64,000 nt of DNA from Streptomyces sp. NBC_01262 (GCF_036226365.1 NZ_CP108462.1:6294501-6358500); one strand, 5' to 3'; shown: positions 36,507 to 46,657, numbered from the stretch's first letter. Notes: generated from the sequence alone by a model not told the origin. Program-made: numbers and translations.

Positions 36507-38837
36507 GTGAATAGCCAACGACGGACCATCAGATCCGCCGCTCTGGCCGTGGCGATCGCCGCGATCGGCGCCACCGTGATACCCGCCACGGCAGCCTCGG
36601 CCGCACCCGCTTCGGGCTCTTCCAGTGTCGTGCGCGAGGACCCGTCCTCGGCATCGGCCCAGCGTGAGGACGACCTCAGGGGTCCGCTGACGGACAGTCA
36701 GCAGGCGCAGAAGCAGCAGGCGATCGAACAGGTCATATCCGGGAAGTCCTCGGTCAAGGACCGGGACGGCTCGAAGGTCGTGAGACTCAGCGGCGGCAAG
36801 TACGTCGAGCTGGCCCGCGAGAAGACCGACAAGATCTTCACGATCCTCGCCGAGTTCGGCGACGGGATCTCGCAGTACGGCGGCACCGCCGGCCCCGCGC
36901 ACAACGAGATAGCCGAGCCGGACCGGTCCACCGACAACAGCACCGCCTGGCAGGCCGACTACAACCAGGCGCACTTCCAGGACCTGTACTTCTCCACGGC
37001 GAAGAACAAGGAGTCCCTGAAGAAGTTCTACGAGAAGGCCTCCTCCGGGCGCTACTCGGTCGACGGTCAGGTCCAGGACTGGGTCAAGGTCGACTACAAC
37101 GAGGCCCGTTACGGCACCAACGACTGCGACACCTGCGTCTGGAACCTCGTCAGCGACGCCGTCACCAAGTGGGTCGCCGCCCGCGAGGCCGCCGGTGACA
37201 CCGACGCCGAGATCAAGACCCAGCTCGCCTCCTACGACGAGTACGACCGTTACGACTTCGACGGCGACGGCGACTTCAACGAGCCCGACGGCTACATCGA
37301 CCACTTCCAGATCGTGCACGCGGGCGAGGACGAGTCCGCCGGCGGCGGCGCCCAGGGCACCGACGCCATCTGGGCCCACCGCTGGTACGCCTACGGCACC
37401 GACGTCGGCAACACCGGCCCGGCCGACAACAAGCTCGGCGGCGCCCAGATCGGCGACACCGGCATCTGGGTCGGCGACTACACCATCCAGCCGGAGAACG
37501 GCGGCCTCGGCGTCTTCGCCCACGAGTACGGCCACGACCTCGGCCTCCCGGACAACTACGACACCACCGGCGCCGCCGAGAACTCCACCGGCTTCTGGGA
37601 CCTGATGTCCTCGGGCTCCTGGCTCGGCACCGGCAAGCAGGCCATCGGCGACCTCCCCGGCGAATTCAGCGCCTGGGACAAGCTCCAGCTCGGCTGGCTG
37701 AACTACAAGGTCGTCCAGTCCGCGACGAAGTCCGTCACCAAGCTCGGCGTCTCGGAGTACAACACCGCGGACAAGCAGGCGCTGATCGTCGCCCTGCCCG
37801 ACAAGACCGTCACCACCGAGCTGATACAGCCGGCCTCCGGCTCGTACCAGTGGTGGAGCGGCAGCGGCGACAGCCTCAGCAACACCCTCACCCGTGACGT
37901 GGACCTCACGGGCAAGTCGGCGGCCACCCTGTCCCTCAAGGGCTACTACGACATCGAGTCCGGCTACGACTACCTCTACACCGAGGTCTCCACCGACGGC
38001 GGCGCCACCTGGACCCCCGTCGACGGCACCTCCGGCGGCGCGGCCATCCCGCGCGACGCCAGTGACCAGCCCGCCCTCACCGGCACCGTCGACGGCTACC
38101 AGGACCTCGTCTACCCGCTCGACGCCTATGCCGGCCAGTCCGTGAAGCTCCGCTTCCGCTACGCCACCGACGGCGGCGTGGCCCAGAAGGGCTTCACCGC
38201 CGACGACATCGCCATCACCGCCGACGGCGCCACCGTCTTCTCCGACGGCGCCGAGAACGGCGAGGGCGACTGGACCGCCGACGGCTTCACCGTCAAGGGC
38301 GCGTCCTTCTCCGGCGAGTACCCGCAGTACTACATCGCCGAGAACCGCCAGTACGTCTCCTACGACAAGACCCTCAAGGTCGGCCCGTACAACTTCGGCT
38401 TCCTCGACACCAAGGACAACTGGGTCGAGCACTTCCCCTACCAGAACGGCCTGCTGATCTGGCTCTGGGACACCTCCCAGGCCGACAACAACGTCAGCGC
38501 CCACCCCGGCCAGGGTCTGATCCTCCCGATCGACGCCCACGCCACCCCGCTGAAGTGGTCCGACGGCACATACATGCGCCAGCGCATCCAGTCCTACGAC
38601 TCCACCTTCACCCTGGAGCCGACGGACGGGGTCACCCTGCACAAGCTCAGCGTCGCCACGAAGATCAAGAGCCAGAAGGGCGTCTCCGTCTTCGACGACC
38701 GCAAGGGCACGTACTACTACGCCGCGACCCCGTACGCGGGTGTCCAGGTGCCCGACACCAACACGAAGATCAAGATCCTGACGCAGTCCAAGGACGGCAG
38801 CACGGTCACGGTCGCCGTGGGCGCCTCCACGAAGTGA
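36507..38837 (+). CDS. Secreted M6-family metalloprotease (immune inhibitor A-like)
   Basis: This 776-residue exported protease has a signal peptide of ~32 residues (RRTIRSAALAVAIAAIGATV ... ASAAP), a propeptide-like region, then the catalytic domain with VFAHEYGHDLGLPDNYD (HExxH near residues 339-343) and the Met-turn-like FWDLMSSGSWLG of M6 peptidases. A large beta-rich C-terminal part follows (two carbohydrate-binding-like segments such as DYLYTEVSTDGGATWTPVDG and FTADDIAITADGATVFSDGA). It degrades protein outside the cell. GTG 36507 with AGGGAGG. It is monocistronic, ended by the hairpin at 38881. Confidence 0.93.
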   Translation: MNSQRRTIRSAALAVAIAAIGATVIPATAASAAPASGSSSVVREDPSSASAQREDDLRGPLTDSQQAQKQQAIEQVISGKSSVKDRDGSKVVRLSGGKYVELAREKTDKIFTILAEFGDGISQYGGTAGPAHNEIAEPDRSTDNSTAWQADYNQAHFQDLYFSTAKNKESLKKFYEKASSGRYSVDGQVQDWVKVDYNEARYGTNDCDTCVWNLVSDAVTKWVAAREAAGDTDAEIKTQLASYDEYDRYDFDGDGDFNEPDGYIDHFQIVHAGEDESAGGGAQGTDAIWAHRWYAYGTDVGNTGPADNKLGGAQIGDTGIWVGDYTIQPENGGLGVFAHEYGHDLGLPDNYDTTGAAENSTGFWDLMSSGSWLGTGKQAIGDLPGEFSAWDKLQLGWLNYKVVQSATKSVTKLGVSEYNTADKQALIVALPDKTVTTELIQPASGSYQWWSGSGDSLSNTLTRDVDLTGKSAATLSLKGYYDIESGYDYLYTEVSTDGGATWTPVDGTSGGAAIPRDASDQPALTGTVDGYQDLVYPLDAYAGQSVKLRFRYATDGGVAQKGFTADDIAITADGATVFSDGAENGEGDWTADGFTVKGASFSGEYPQYYIAENRQYVSYDKTLKVGPYNFGFLDTKDNWVEHFPYQNGLLIWLWDTSQADNNVSAHPGQGLILPIDAHATPLKWSDGTYMRQRIQSYDSTFTLEPTDGVTLHKLSVATKIKSQKGVSVFDDRKGTYYYAATPYAGVQVPDTNTKIKILTQSKDGSTVTVAVGASTK

Positions 38838-38880
38838 TTCGTGAGGCCCCGCACCCGGTAATTCACTCGATCTGACCTAT

Positions 38881-38915
38881 GAACGGCCCCCGCCCCTGGT
38901 GGACGGGGGCCGTTC
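38881..38915 (+). terminator. Terminator of the M6 protease gene
   Basis: A perfect 12-bp stem (GAACGGCCCCCG with CGGGGGCCGTTC) lies 43 bases after the stop codon, directly before the next small gene. Confidence 0.8.
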
Positions 38916-38931
38916 AGCTGATCATGTGCAT

Positions 38932-39225
38932 ATGGCCACCGGCGGCTTCACCAGGCTCCCCAGCGGCGACGTCGTCGTCGCCCTGCGGCTCTCCCCGCCC
39001 TCCGGCGGCGGCGACATCCGCGTCATCGTCCTCTCGGCCAACCGCCAGCGCGCGTTCACGCGGCTGCGCAACCTGGGTTTTCGCGGCGTACGGCTCTCCG
39101 GCAACGCCGAGCCGCCCACGGCGGACGAGGTCCGGGCGGTGCTCCACCACCCGGACGGCCTGGTGTGGCGTGACGCGGACGCCACGGACGCGGTGGGCTG
39201 GCAGGCGTTCACAGCCCTGCGGTGA
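38932..39225 (+). CDS. Small hypothetical protein
   Basis: This 97-residue basic protein contains LPSGDVVVALRLSPPSGGGD, then IRVIVLSANRQRAFTRLRNL and GLVWRDADATDAVGWQAFTA. No signal peptide or membrane segment, and no family that I recognise. ATG 38932 (GTG 38926 is an in-frame alternative) has no ribosome binding site, and the spacing after the preceding terminator is short, so a leaderless transcript is likely. Convergent with pncA. Confidence 0.6.
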   Translation: MATGGFTRLPSGDVVVALRLSPPSGGGDIRVIVLSANRQRAFTRLRNLGFRGVRLSGNAEPPTADEVRAVLHHPDGLVWRDADATDAVGWQAFTALR

Positions 39226-39240
39226 GCCCTTCGGCCCGCC

Positions 39241-39837
39241 TCAGGACCCGGCCACGACCGGCTTGCCCGTGAGCTCCGCGCCGGCCGCCCGCAGCTCCTC
39301 CACCGCCCGCTCCGTCGTCCCGGGGGCGACCCCCGCCGTCAGGTCGAGCAGCACCCGCGTGCGGAAACCCTCGCGCACCGCGTCCAGCGCGGTGGCCTTC
39401 ACGCAGTGGTCCGTGGCTATCCCCACCACGTCCACCTCCGTGACCCGGCGCTCCCGCAGCCAGTCCCCGAGCCCGATCCCGTTCTCGTTCAGGCCCTCGA
39501 AGCCGCTGTACGCGGCCGCGTACGCCCCCTTGTCGAAGACCGCGTCGACCGCGCCCGAAGCCACGGCGGGCGCGAAGTTCGGGTGGAAGCCGACCCCCTC
39601 GGTGCCGGCGACGCAGTGCGCGGGCCAGGAGTGGACGAAGTCCGGATGGGCGGCGAAGTGGTTGCCGGGCGAGACATGGCGGTCGCGGCTGGCGACGACA
39701 TGGCGGTAGCCGACGGCACCGGCCTGGCCGACGAGGTCGGTGATGGCGGCGGCGACATCCGCGCCCCCGGCCACGGCCAGGCTCCCGCCCTCGCAGAAAT
39801 CGTTCTGGACGTCCACGACTATGAGCGCGCGGTGCAT
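39241..39837 (-). CDS. pncA: Nicotinamidase
   Basis: This 198-residue isochorismatase-fold amidase converts nicotinamide to nicotinate for NAD salvage. The catalytic triad is visible: Asp9 in IVVDVQNDFCEGG, Lys in VFDKGAYAAAYSGFEG and Cys in VGIATDHCVKATALDA. Metal ligands are at DFCEGG and HFAAHPDF/H. ATG 39837. It lies beside pncB on the same strand, separated by the MITE-like element, so the two steps of nicotinamide salvage are adjacent although now probably transcribed separately. Confidence 0.95.
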   Translation of the reverse strand: MHRALIVVDVQNDFCEGGSLAVAGGADVAAAITDLVGQAGAVGYRHVVASRDRHVSPGNHFAAHPDFVHSWPAHCVAGTEGVGFHPNFAPAVASGAVDAVFDKGAYAAAYSGFEGLNENGIGLGDWLRERRVTEVDVVGIATDHCVKATALDAVREGFRTRVLLDLTAGVAPGTTERAVEELRAAGAELTGKPVVAGS

Positions 39838-39875
39838 GGGGGATCCTCCCGGTGGCTCGCTTCGAACACTGACTC

Positions 39876-40041
39876 TAGGGCCTGTCCGGGCGATCAGGGG
39901 CGGTCCAGGCGTCGTCTGGTGCGGTGCATCGCAAGGCGCCGGAATGCCCGCAGGGTGGTTTCCTGTGGGCGTTTCGGCAACGCGGCGAGGTGCCGTGCCA
40001 GGCGGCGAAGGGGCCGTTCGTGATCGCCCGGACAGGGCCTG
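39876..40041. mobile_element. MITE-like element, copy 2 (~162 bp)
   Basis: The inverted ends GGGCCTGTCCGGGCGATCA (39878-39896) and its complement (40021-40039) differ at one position. Left flank is TA and right flank TG. Internally it matches copy 1 (28310-28532) in reverse orientation, including the 24-bp block at 39916-39939, but lacks the 33-bp insertion. No coding potential. It sits between pncB and pncA. Confidence 0.7.
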
Positions 40042-40053
40042 GGCACGACGGGC

Positions 40054-41379
40054 TCACGCGTACACCGTCGGCAGCACCGGCTCCCCGCGCGACAGTTGCG
40101 TCGCGGACAGCGGGAGCCCGGCGCGGGCCTCGATGTGGCGGGCGCGGGCGGCGGACATCGGCTCGCGGCCGACGCTTTCGCCGCCGCGCATCAGCGGCAC
40201 CTGGAGCATGAGCCCCGCCAGCTCCCCGGAACCGGGCACCGGCCCGGTGCCCACCACCTCGGCCTCGGCGACGCCGTCGGCGTCCAGGCGCCGGGCGGCC
40301 CACTTGCGGCCGCCGATGCTGGTCTTGCCGCCGGAGGACTTCTTGGCGACGGGCTCCAGGGGCTCGCCGTCCGCCGCCCGCGCCACCAGCTTGTAGACCA
40401 TCGAGCAGGTCGGGTGCCCGCTGCCGGTCACCAGCGAGGTGCCGACCCCGTACGCGTCCACGGGAGCGGCCGCGAGCGAGGCGATCGCGTACTCGTCGAG
40501 ATCGGAGGTCACCACGATCCTGGTGTTCTTCGCGCCGAGGTCGTCGAGCTGCTGGCGCACGCGGTGGGCGAGCAGCAGCAGGTCGCCGGAGTCGATCCGT
40601 ACGGCCCCCAGCTCGGGCCCGGCGATCTCGACGGCGGACCGGACCGCCGTCGCGACGTCGTAGGTGTCCACGAGCAGGGTCGTGCCGCGCCCCAGGGATT
40701 CGACCTGGGCGGTGAAGGCGTCGCGCTCGCTGTCGTGGAGGAGGGTGAAGGCGTGCGCGCTGGTGCCGATGGTGGGCAGGCCGTAGCGGAAGCCGGCCGC
40801 CAGGTTGGAGGTGGAGACGAAGCCGCCGACGTACGCGGCCCGGGAGGCGGCGACGGCCGCCAGTTCGTGGGTGCGGCGGGCGCCCATCTCCATGAGGGGC
40901 CGGCCGCCGGCGGCCACGGCCATCCGGGACGCGGCGGCGGCGATGGCGCTGTCGTGGTTGAGGATGGACAGGATCACGGTCTCCAGCAGCACCGCCTCGG
41001 CGAAGGTGCCCTCGACCCGCAGGATCGGGGAGCCGGGGAAGTAGGCCTCGCCCTCGGGGTAGCCGTCGATGTCGCCCCGGAACCGGTAGCCGGACAGCCA
41101 GTCCAGGGTCGGGGCGTCCACGATCGCCTCGCGCTCCAGGAAGGCCAGGAGGTCCGCGTCGAAGCGGAAGTTCTCCACGGCGTCCAGGACCCGCCCGGTG
41201 CCCGCCACGACGCCGTAGCGCCGGCCCTCGGGCAGGCGGCGGGTGAAGACCTCGAACACCGAGCGCCGGTGCGCCGCGCCGCTGCGCAGCGCGGCCTGCA
41301 GCATGGTCAGCTCGTAGCGGTCGGTGAACAGCGCGGTGGACGGGACCGCGACGGGCAGGCCCAGGTCTGCTGTGCTCAT
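40054..41379 (-). CDS. pncB: Nicotinate phosphoribosyltransferase
   Basis: This 441-residue enzyme forms nicotinate mononucleotide from nicotinate and PRPP. Motifs include ALFTDRYELTMLQAAL at the N-terminus, EMGARRTHELAAVAASRAAY, GTSAHAFTLLHDSERDAF (His phosphorylation region), LVDTYDVATAVRSAVE and RIDSGDLLLLAHRVR. Start at ATG 41379: TAGCAT on the minus strand (41387-41392) lies seven bases upstream, so it is probably leaderless. A perfect 23-bp inverted repeat (41398-41420) lies right behind that -10 box. Confidence 0.94.
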   Translation of the reverse strand: MSTADLGLPVAVPSTALFTDRYELTMLQAALRSGAAHRRSVFEVFTRRLPEGRRYGVVAGTGRVLDAVENFRFDADLLAFLEREAIVDAPTLDWLSGYRFRGDIDGYPEGEAYFPGSPILRVEGTFAEAVLLETVILSILNHDSAIAAAASRMAVAAGGRPLMEMGARRTHELAAVAASRAAYVGGFVSTSNLAAGFRYGLPTIGTSAHAFTLLHDSERDAFTAQVESLGRGTTLLVDTYDVATAVRSAVEIAGPELGAVRIDSGDLLLLAHRVRQQLDDLGAKNTRIVVTSDLDEYAIASLAAAPVDAYGVGTSLVTGSGHPTCSMVYKLVARAADGEPLEPVAKKSSGGKTSIGGRKWAARRLDADGVAEAEVVGTGPVPGSGELAGLMLQVPLMRGGESVGREPMSAARARHIEARAGLPLSATQLSRGEPVLPTVYA

Positions 41380-41397
41380 GGCGAGGATGCTAGCGCA

Positions 41398-41420
41398 CAT
41401 CTCGTCAAACTGACGAGATG
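41398..41420. promoter_or_regulatory. Perfect 23-bp inverted repeat between pncB and clpS
   Basis: CATCTCGTCA-AAC-TGACGAGATG is perfectly symmetric. It overlaps the expected -16 to -38 region of the leaderless pncB promoter and lies 90 bp upstream of clpS. The likeliest role is binding of a regulator of NAD synthesis; which one is unknown. Confidence 0.65.
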
Positions 41421-41426
41421 TCCTGG

Positions 41427-41471
41427 CGATCCCGTCGCGATCCTGTCGCGATCCCGTCGTGATCCCGCTCG
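41427..41471. repeat. Four tandem 11-bp repeats upstream of clpS
   Basis: Units CGATCCCGTCG, CGATCCTGTCG, CGATCCCGTCG and TGATCCCGCTCG follow one another without gaps. The 11-bp period is close to one helical turn, so several proteins could bind side by side; it may also just be slippage. Confidence 0.6.
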
Positions 41472-41509
41472 GTTTCACCTGACACCGCATCCGGTGACAC
41501 CATGGGGAC

Positions 41510-41812
41510 GTGAGTGTCGCCCCCGTAGAGATCGAACGCACCGAGTCCAGCGAGGCACCGTTTTCCGTACCCGCGGCGGATGTTCCGTGGGTGACCCTGG
41601 TCCACAACGACCCGGTCAATCTCATGAGCTATGTGACATACGTCTTCCAGGCGTACTTCGGCTACACGAAGGACAAGGCGACCAAGCTCATGCTGGACGT
41701 TCACAACAAGGGCCGGGCCGTGGTCTCCAGCGGCAGCCGCGAGGAGATGGAGCGCGACGTGCAGGCAATGCACGGTTACGGACTGTGGGCCACCCTGCAG
41801 CAGGACCGCTGA
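41510..41812 (+). CDS. clpS: ATP-dependent Clp protease adaptor
   Basis: This 100-residue ClpS presents N-end-rule substrates to ClpA/ClpC for degradation by ClpP. Family signature: [20 protein letters not shown] followed by [20 protein letters not shown] and [20 protein letters not shown]. Start GTG 41510. Followed after five bases by a DUF2017 gene on the same strand, a conserved pairing in actinobacteria. Confidence 0.95.
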   Translation: MSVAPVEIERTESSEAPFSVPAADVPWVTLVHNDPVNLMSYVTYVFQAYFGYTKDKATKLMLDVHNKGRAVVSSGSREEMERDVQAMHGYGLWATLQQDR

Positions 41813-41817
41813 CCACG

Positions 41818-42375
41818 ATGACCGGATACTTCGAGACCGCCCCCGGCGGCGGCGCCGCCATCGCACTCGACGAGGTCGAGGTCTCCATCCTCCGCAGCCT
41901 CGCCGTCCAGCTCCTGGAGCTGATCGGCCCCGGCGACGGGCCCGAGGGCGGGCCGGGCGAGTCCGCCGACCCGCTCGCCGAGCTCTTCGCCGACGGCCCC
42001 TCCAAGCCCCCGGACGACCCCGCGCTGGCCCGGCTCTTCCCGGACGCGTACGAGGACGCCGCCGACTCCTCCGACTTCCGCCGCTACACCGAGAACGACC
42101 TGCGCTCCCGCAAGCGCGAGGACGCCCTCGCCATGGTCCGCACCCTCGACGCCGGGGCCGGCGGCCCGGTCATCAGGCTCGGCCCCGAGGAGTCCCGCCA
42201 GTGGCTCGGCGCCCTCAACGACCTCCGGCTGACCATAGGGACCCGGCTGGACGTCGACGAGGAGGACAACGAGCTCTACCGGCTGCCCGACAGCGACCCG
42301 CGCAAGCCGATGGTGATGGCGTACCTGTGGCTCGGCGGCCTCCAGGAGACCCTCGTCGAGACGCTGATGCGTTAG
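41818..42375 (+). CDS. DUF2017 family protein
   Basis: This 185-residue protein of the actinobacterial DUF2017 family has an N-terminal segment FETAPGGGAAIALDEVEVSI and LRSLAVQLLELIGPGD, a middle ARLFPDAYEDAADSSDFRRY with TENDLRSRKREDALAMVRTL, and a helical end. Function unknown; constant linkage to clpS suggests a role in proteolysis or amino acid/cysteine supply. ATG 41818, five bases after clpS, so it is translated from the same mRNA. Confidence 0.88.
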   Translation: MTGYFETAPGGGAAIALDEVEVSILRSLAVQLLELIGPGDGPEGGPGESADPLAELFADGPSKPPDDPALARLFPDAYEDAADSSDFRRYTENDLRSRKREDALAMVRTLDAGAGGPVIRLGPEESRQWLGALNDLRLTIGTRLDVDEEDNELYRLPDSDPRKPMVMAYLWLGGLQETLVETLMR

Positions 42376-42425
42376 CCGGGTGGCCGCGAGGGGCCCTGCC
42401 CCGGCCCTTGCCTATTCTGATGGGC

Positions 42426-42851
42426 ATGCTGACCATCACCCGGGCCCTCCACGACGCCCTCGTCGCCCACGCCCGCGCCGACCACCCGGACGAGGCCTGC
42501 GGCGTCATCGCCGGACCGGAGGGCTCCGGCCGGCCCGAGCGGCACATCCCGATGCTCAACGCGGCCCGGTCGCCCACGTTCTACGAGTTCGACTCCACGG
42601 ACCTGCTCAAGCTCTACCGCGAGCTCGACGACCGCGACGAGGAGCCGGTGGTCATCTACCACTCCCACACCGCGACCGAGGCCTACCCCTCCCGCACCGA
42701 CATCTCCTACGCCAACGAGCCGGGTGCCCACTACGTCCTGGTCTCCACCGCCGACACCGACGACGCCGGTCCCTTCCAGTTCCGCTCCTTCCGGATCGTG
42801 GACGGCGAGGTCACCGAGGAGCCGGTCGAGATCGTCGATGCGTACGTCTGA
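42426..42851 (+). CDS. mec: CysO-cysteine metallopeptidase (Mec, JAMM family)
   Basis: This 141-residue JAMM/MPN+ zinc peptidase has Glu in HPDEACGVIAG and HSHTATEAYPSRTD, the H-x-H-x10-D signature. In M. tuberculosis this enzyme releases cysteine from the CysO sulfur-carrier adduct. The order mec-cysO-cysM is preserved here, with a leader peptide between mec and cysO. TATTCT (42413-42418) lies seven bases before ATG 42426, which suggests a leaderless transcript; ATG 42420 is an alternative. It may also trim the CysO tail. Confidence 0.92.
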   Translation: MLTITRALHDALVAHARADHPDEACGVIAGPEGSGRPERHIPMLNAARSPTFYEFDSTDLLKLYRELDDRDEEPVVIYHSHTATEAYPSRTDISYANEPGAHYVLVSTADTDDAGPFQFRSFRIVDGEVTEEPVEIVDAYV

Positions 42852-42917
42852 GACGGAATCGTCCGCATAATGGGACGGCCATCTCTGGGAGCCGGGGGGA
42901 ATCGATACGATGAGCCC

Positions 42918-44388
<1,471 letters not shown>

Positions 44389-44559
44389 GACCTGTCCGGA
44401 GGGGCCGCCGGACTGGTGATTCCGCCCACAACGGCGGCCGGGGGAGGCGCGGGCGCACACGCCGCGCCGTACGCTCAGGTGGCACGGCGGGCGTACGTCC
44501 CCACCCCGCCAGCTCACCTCCCGCAAGACCCCCGGACGACTCCACGGAGGTTTCTGCAC

Positions 44560-45312
44560 ATGAAGCTCACCGTCGTCGGCTGCTCGGGCTCGTTCCCCTC
44601 CGCGGAATCGGCCTGCTCGAGCTACCTCGTAGAGGCCGACGGCTTCCGGCTGCTTCTCGACATGGGCAACGGTGCCCTTGGCGAGCTGCAGCGCCACTGC
44701 GGCCTGTACGACCTGGACGCCGTACTGCTGTCCCATCTGCACGCCGATCACTGCATCGACATGTGCGGGTACTTCGTGGCGCGGTACTACCGCCACGAGG
44801 GCGGCCCCGCCCACGCCATCCCGGTCTACGGCCCCCAAGGCACCGAACGCCGCCTCAACACCGCGTACGGCGACCTGCCGGACGAGAAGTGCATGAGCGA
44901 GGTCTTCGACTTCCGCACCCTGGAACCCGGCACCTTCCGGCTGGGCCCCTTCTCCGTCACCACGGACCGGGTGAGCCACCCCGTCGAGGCCTTCGGCTTC
45001 CGTGTGGAGCACGCCGGCAAGTCGCTCACGTACTCCGGCGACACCGGCGCCAGCGACGCGCTGCTGGCCCTCGCCGACGGGACCGACCTCTTCCTGTGCG
45101 AGGCGTCCTTCACGTACGGCAAGGAGGACATCCCCGCCCTGCACCTCAACGGCCGCGAAGCCGGGGAACACGCCGACCGCGCCGGTGCGGGCCGGCTCGT
45201 CCTCACCCACATCCCGCCGTGGACGGACCCCGACATCAACCTCACCGACGCCCGCGAGGTCTTCGACGGCCCGGTGGAGCTGGCGAAGCCCGGCGCGGTG
45301 TACGAGCTGTAG
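44560..45312 (+). CDS. MBL-fold phosphodiesterase-like hydrolase (Rv1339-like)
   Basis: This 250-residue metallo-beta-lactamase fold protein of the RNase Z/Rv1339 branch has SHLHADHCIDM (HxHxDH), later H in RVSHPVEAFGFR, D in YSGDTGASDA and H in VLTHIPPW. The start KLTVVGCSGSFPSAESACSS resembles mycobacterial Rv1339, which has been described as an atypical class II cAMP phosphodiesterase, and it occupies the same neighbourhood (cysM ... rph, rdgB). ATG 44560 with CACGGAGG upstream. Activity here is inference. Confidence 0.85.
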   Translation: MKLTVVGCSGSFPSAESACSSYLVEADGFRLLLDMGNGALGELQRHCGLYDLDAVLLSHLHADHCIDMCGYFVARYYRHEGGPAHAIPVYGPQGTERRLNTAYGDLPDEKCMSEVFDFRTLEPGTFRLGPFSVTTDRVSHPVEAFGFRVEHAGKSLTYSGDTGASDALLALADGTDLFLCEASFTYGKEDIPALHLNGREAGEHADRAGAGRLVLTHIPPWTDPDINLTDAREVFDGPVELAKPGAVYEL

Positions 45313-45323
45313 GCACGCATGGT

Positions 45324-45359
45324 GAAGCCCCGGCACCGTGGCGGCGGTGCCGGGGCTTC
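45324..45359. terminator. Bidirectional terminator between MBL gene and nagE
   Basis: A perfect 15-bp stem (GAAGCCCCGGCACCG with CGGTGCCGGGGCTTC) sits between convergent stop codons. Confidence 0.87.
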
Positions 45360-45371
45360 GCGCATCGTGGG

Positions 45372-46631
45372 TCACGCCTTGGTGAGGTCCTCGATCTCCT
45401 CCTCGGGCTCACGGCCCGGCGTGGGGAGGTCGAACTTGATGATGGCGAAGCGGAAGACCACGTAGTAGATAACCCCGAAGACCAGGCCGATCGGGACGAT
45501 CAGCCATGGCTTGGTGGAGAGGTTCCAGTTCAGGCCGTAGTCGATGGCGCCGGCGGAGAAGGTGAAGCCGGCGTGCACGCCCAGCGCCCAGGTGACGGCC
45601 ATCGACAGCGCGGTGAGCACCGCGTGGACCGCGTAGAGCAGCGGCGCGATGAACATGAACGAGAACTCGATCGGCTCGGTGATGCCGGTGAAGAACGAGG
45701 TCAGGGCGAGGGAGACCATCAGGCCGAGGACGGCCTTGCGGCGCTCGGGGCGGGCGGTGTGCGCCATGGCGAGCGCGGCGGCGGGGAGGCCGAACATCAT
45801 GATCGGGAAGAAGCCGCTCATGAACTGCCCGGCGGTCGGGTCGCCCGCGAAGAAGCGGGTGAGGTCGCCGTGCACGACCACGTGCGCCGAGTTGGTGAAG
45901 TCACCGAGCTGGAACCAGGCCACGGAGTTGACGAACTGGTGCATGCCGACGGGGATCAGCGCGCGGTTGATCAGGCCGAACAGGGCGGCGCCGACCGAGC
46001 CGAGGCCGGTCATCCACTCGCCGAAGTTGCTGATGACCTCGCCGATCGGCTCCCAGACCAGGCCGAAGAACACGCCGACGGCGGTGCCGATGAAGGCCAT
46101 CAGGATCGGGACGAGCCGGCGGCCGTTGAAGAAGCCGAGCCAGTCCACGAGCTTCGTGCGGTGGAATCTCTGCCAGACGATGGCCGCCAGCAGACCCATG
46201 ATGATGCCGCCGAGGACACCGGGGTTGTTGTAGGTCGCCGCTATGTCGGCGCCCTTCTGGATCTTCGCCTCGCTGACCGGGAACGCGGTGAGCACGTTCT
46301 TGTAGACCAGGAAGCCGACCAGCGCGGCGAGGGCGGTCGAGCCGTCCGCCTTTCTGGCGAAGCCGATCGCGACGCCGATACAGAACAGCAGCGGCAGGTT
46401 GTCGAAGACCGCGCCGCCCGCCGTGGCGAACACGGACGCGACTCGGTCCCAGCCGAGGCCGTCGGCGCCGAACACGTCCGGCTGTCCGAAGCGGAGCAGA
46501 ATGCCCGCCGCCGGCAGCACGGCGATCGGCAGCTGCAGGCTGCGGCCGACCTTCTGCAAGCCCTGGAACAGGCCGGAGCCCCGCTTCTTGGCCGCGGGAG
46601 CCGCCGGCGCGGACGCTGTGGCGGTGGTCAT
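45372..46631 (-). CDS. nagE: PTS permease EIIC for N-acetylglucosamine
   Basis: This 419-residue EIIC permease of the glucose/GlcNAc family is free of a fused EIIB. It begins GLQKVGRSLQLPIAVLPAAG and GILLRFGQPDVFG, and contains NRALIPVGMHQFVNSVAWF and FFTGITEPIEFSFMFIAPLL, the hallmarks of this PTS group, with ~10 membrane helices. GGAGGAACC precedes ATG 46631. It is divergent from nagF (EIIB) with DasR-like sites between them. S. coelicolor has nagE1 and nagE2 here as I recall; this window shows only one permease. Confidence 0.93.
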   Translation of the reverse strand: MTTATASAPAAPAAKKRGSGLFQGLQKVGRSLQLPIAVLPAAGILLRFGQPDVFGADGLGWDRVASVFATAGGAVFDNLPLLFCIGVAIGFARKADGSTALAALVGFLVYKNVLTAFPVSEAKIQKGADIAATYNNPGVLGGIIMGLLAAIVWQRFHRTKLVDWLGFFNGRRLVPILMAFIGTAVGVFFGLVWEPIGEVISNFGEWMTGLGSVGAALFGLINRALIPVGMHQFVNSVAWFQLGDFTNSAHVVVHGDLTRFFAGDPTAGQFMSGFFPIMMFGLPAAALAMAHTARPERRKAVLGLMVSLALTSFFTGITEPIEFSFMFIAPLLYAVHAVLTALSMAVTWALGVHAGFTFSAGAIDYGLNWNLSTKPWLIVPIGLVFGVIYYVVFRFAIIKFDLPTPGREPEEEIEDLTKA

Positions 46632-46640
46632 GTGGTTCCT

Positions 46641-46656
46641 CCTGGTCTATACCACT
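46641..46656. promoter_or_regulatory. DasR-responsive element (dre) 1
   Basis: CCTGGTCTATACCACT matches the dre consensus ACTGGTCTAGACCAGT at 13 of 16 positions. It lies ten bases upstream of nagE. DasR is the GlcNAc-6-phosphate-responsive GntR repressor of chitin use and development. Confidence 0.75.
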
Positions 46657-46657
46657 C

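Noticed and set aside
36483-38642. 719-codon minus-strand frame over the M6 protease
   Set aside because: Val/Gly/Asp repeats without family resemblance; shadow of the real gene.
41427-41471. CRISPR array
   Set aside because: The units are directly adjacent with no unique spacers and no cas genes exist in the window.
44389-44420. Third copy of the MITE-like element (ACCTGTCCGG after cysM)
   Set aside because: Only about ten bases match the terminal repeat, with no second end.
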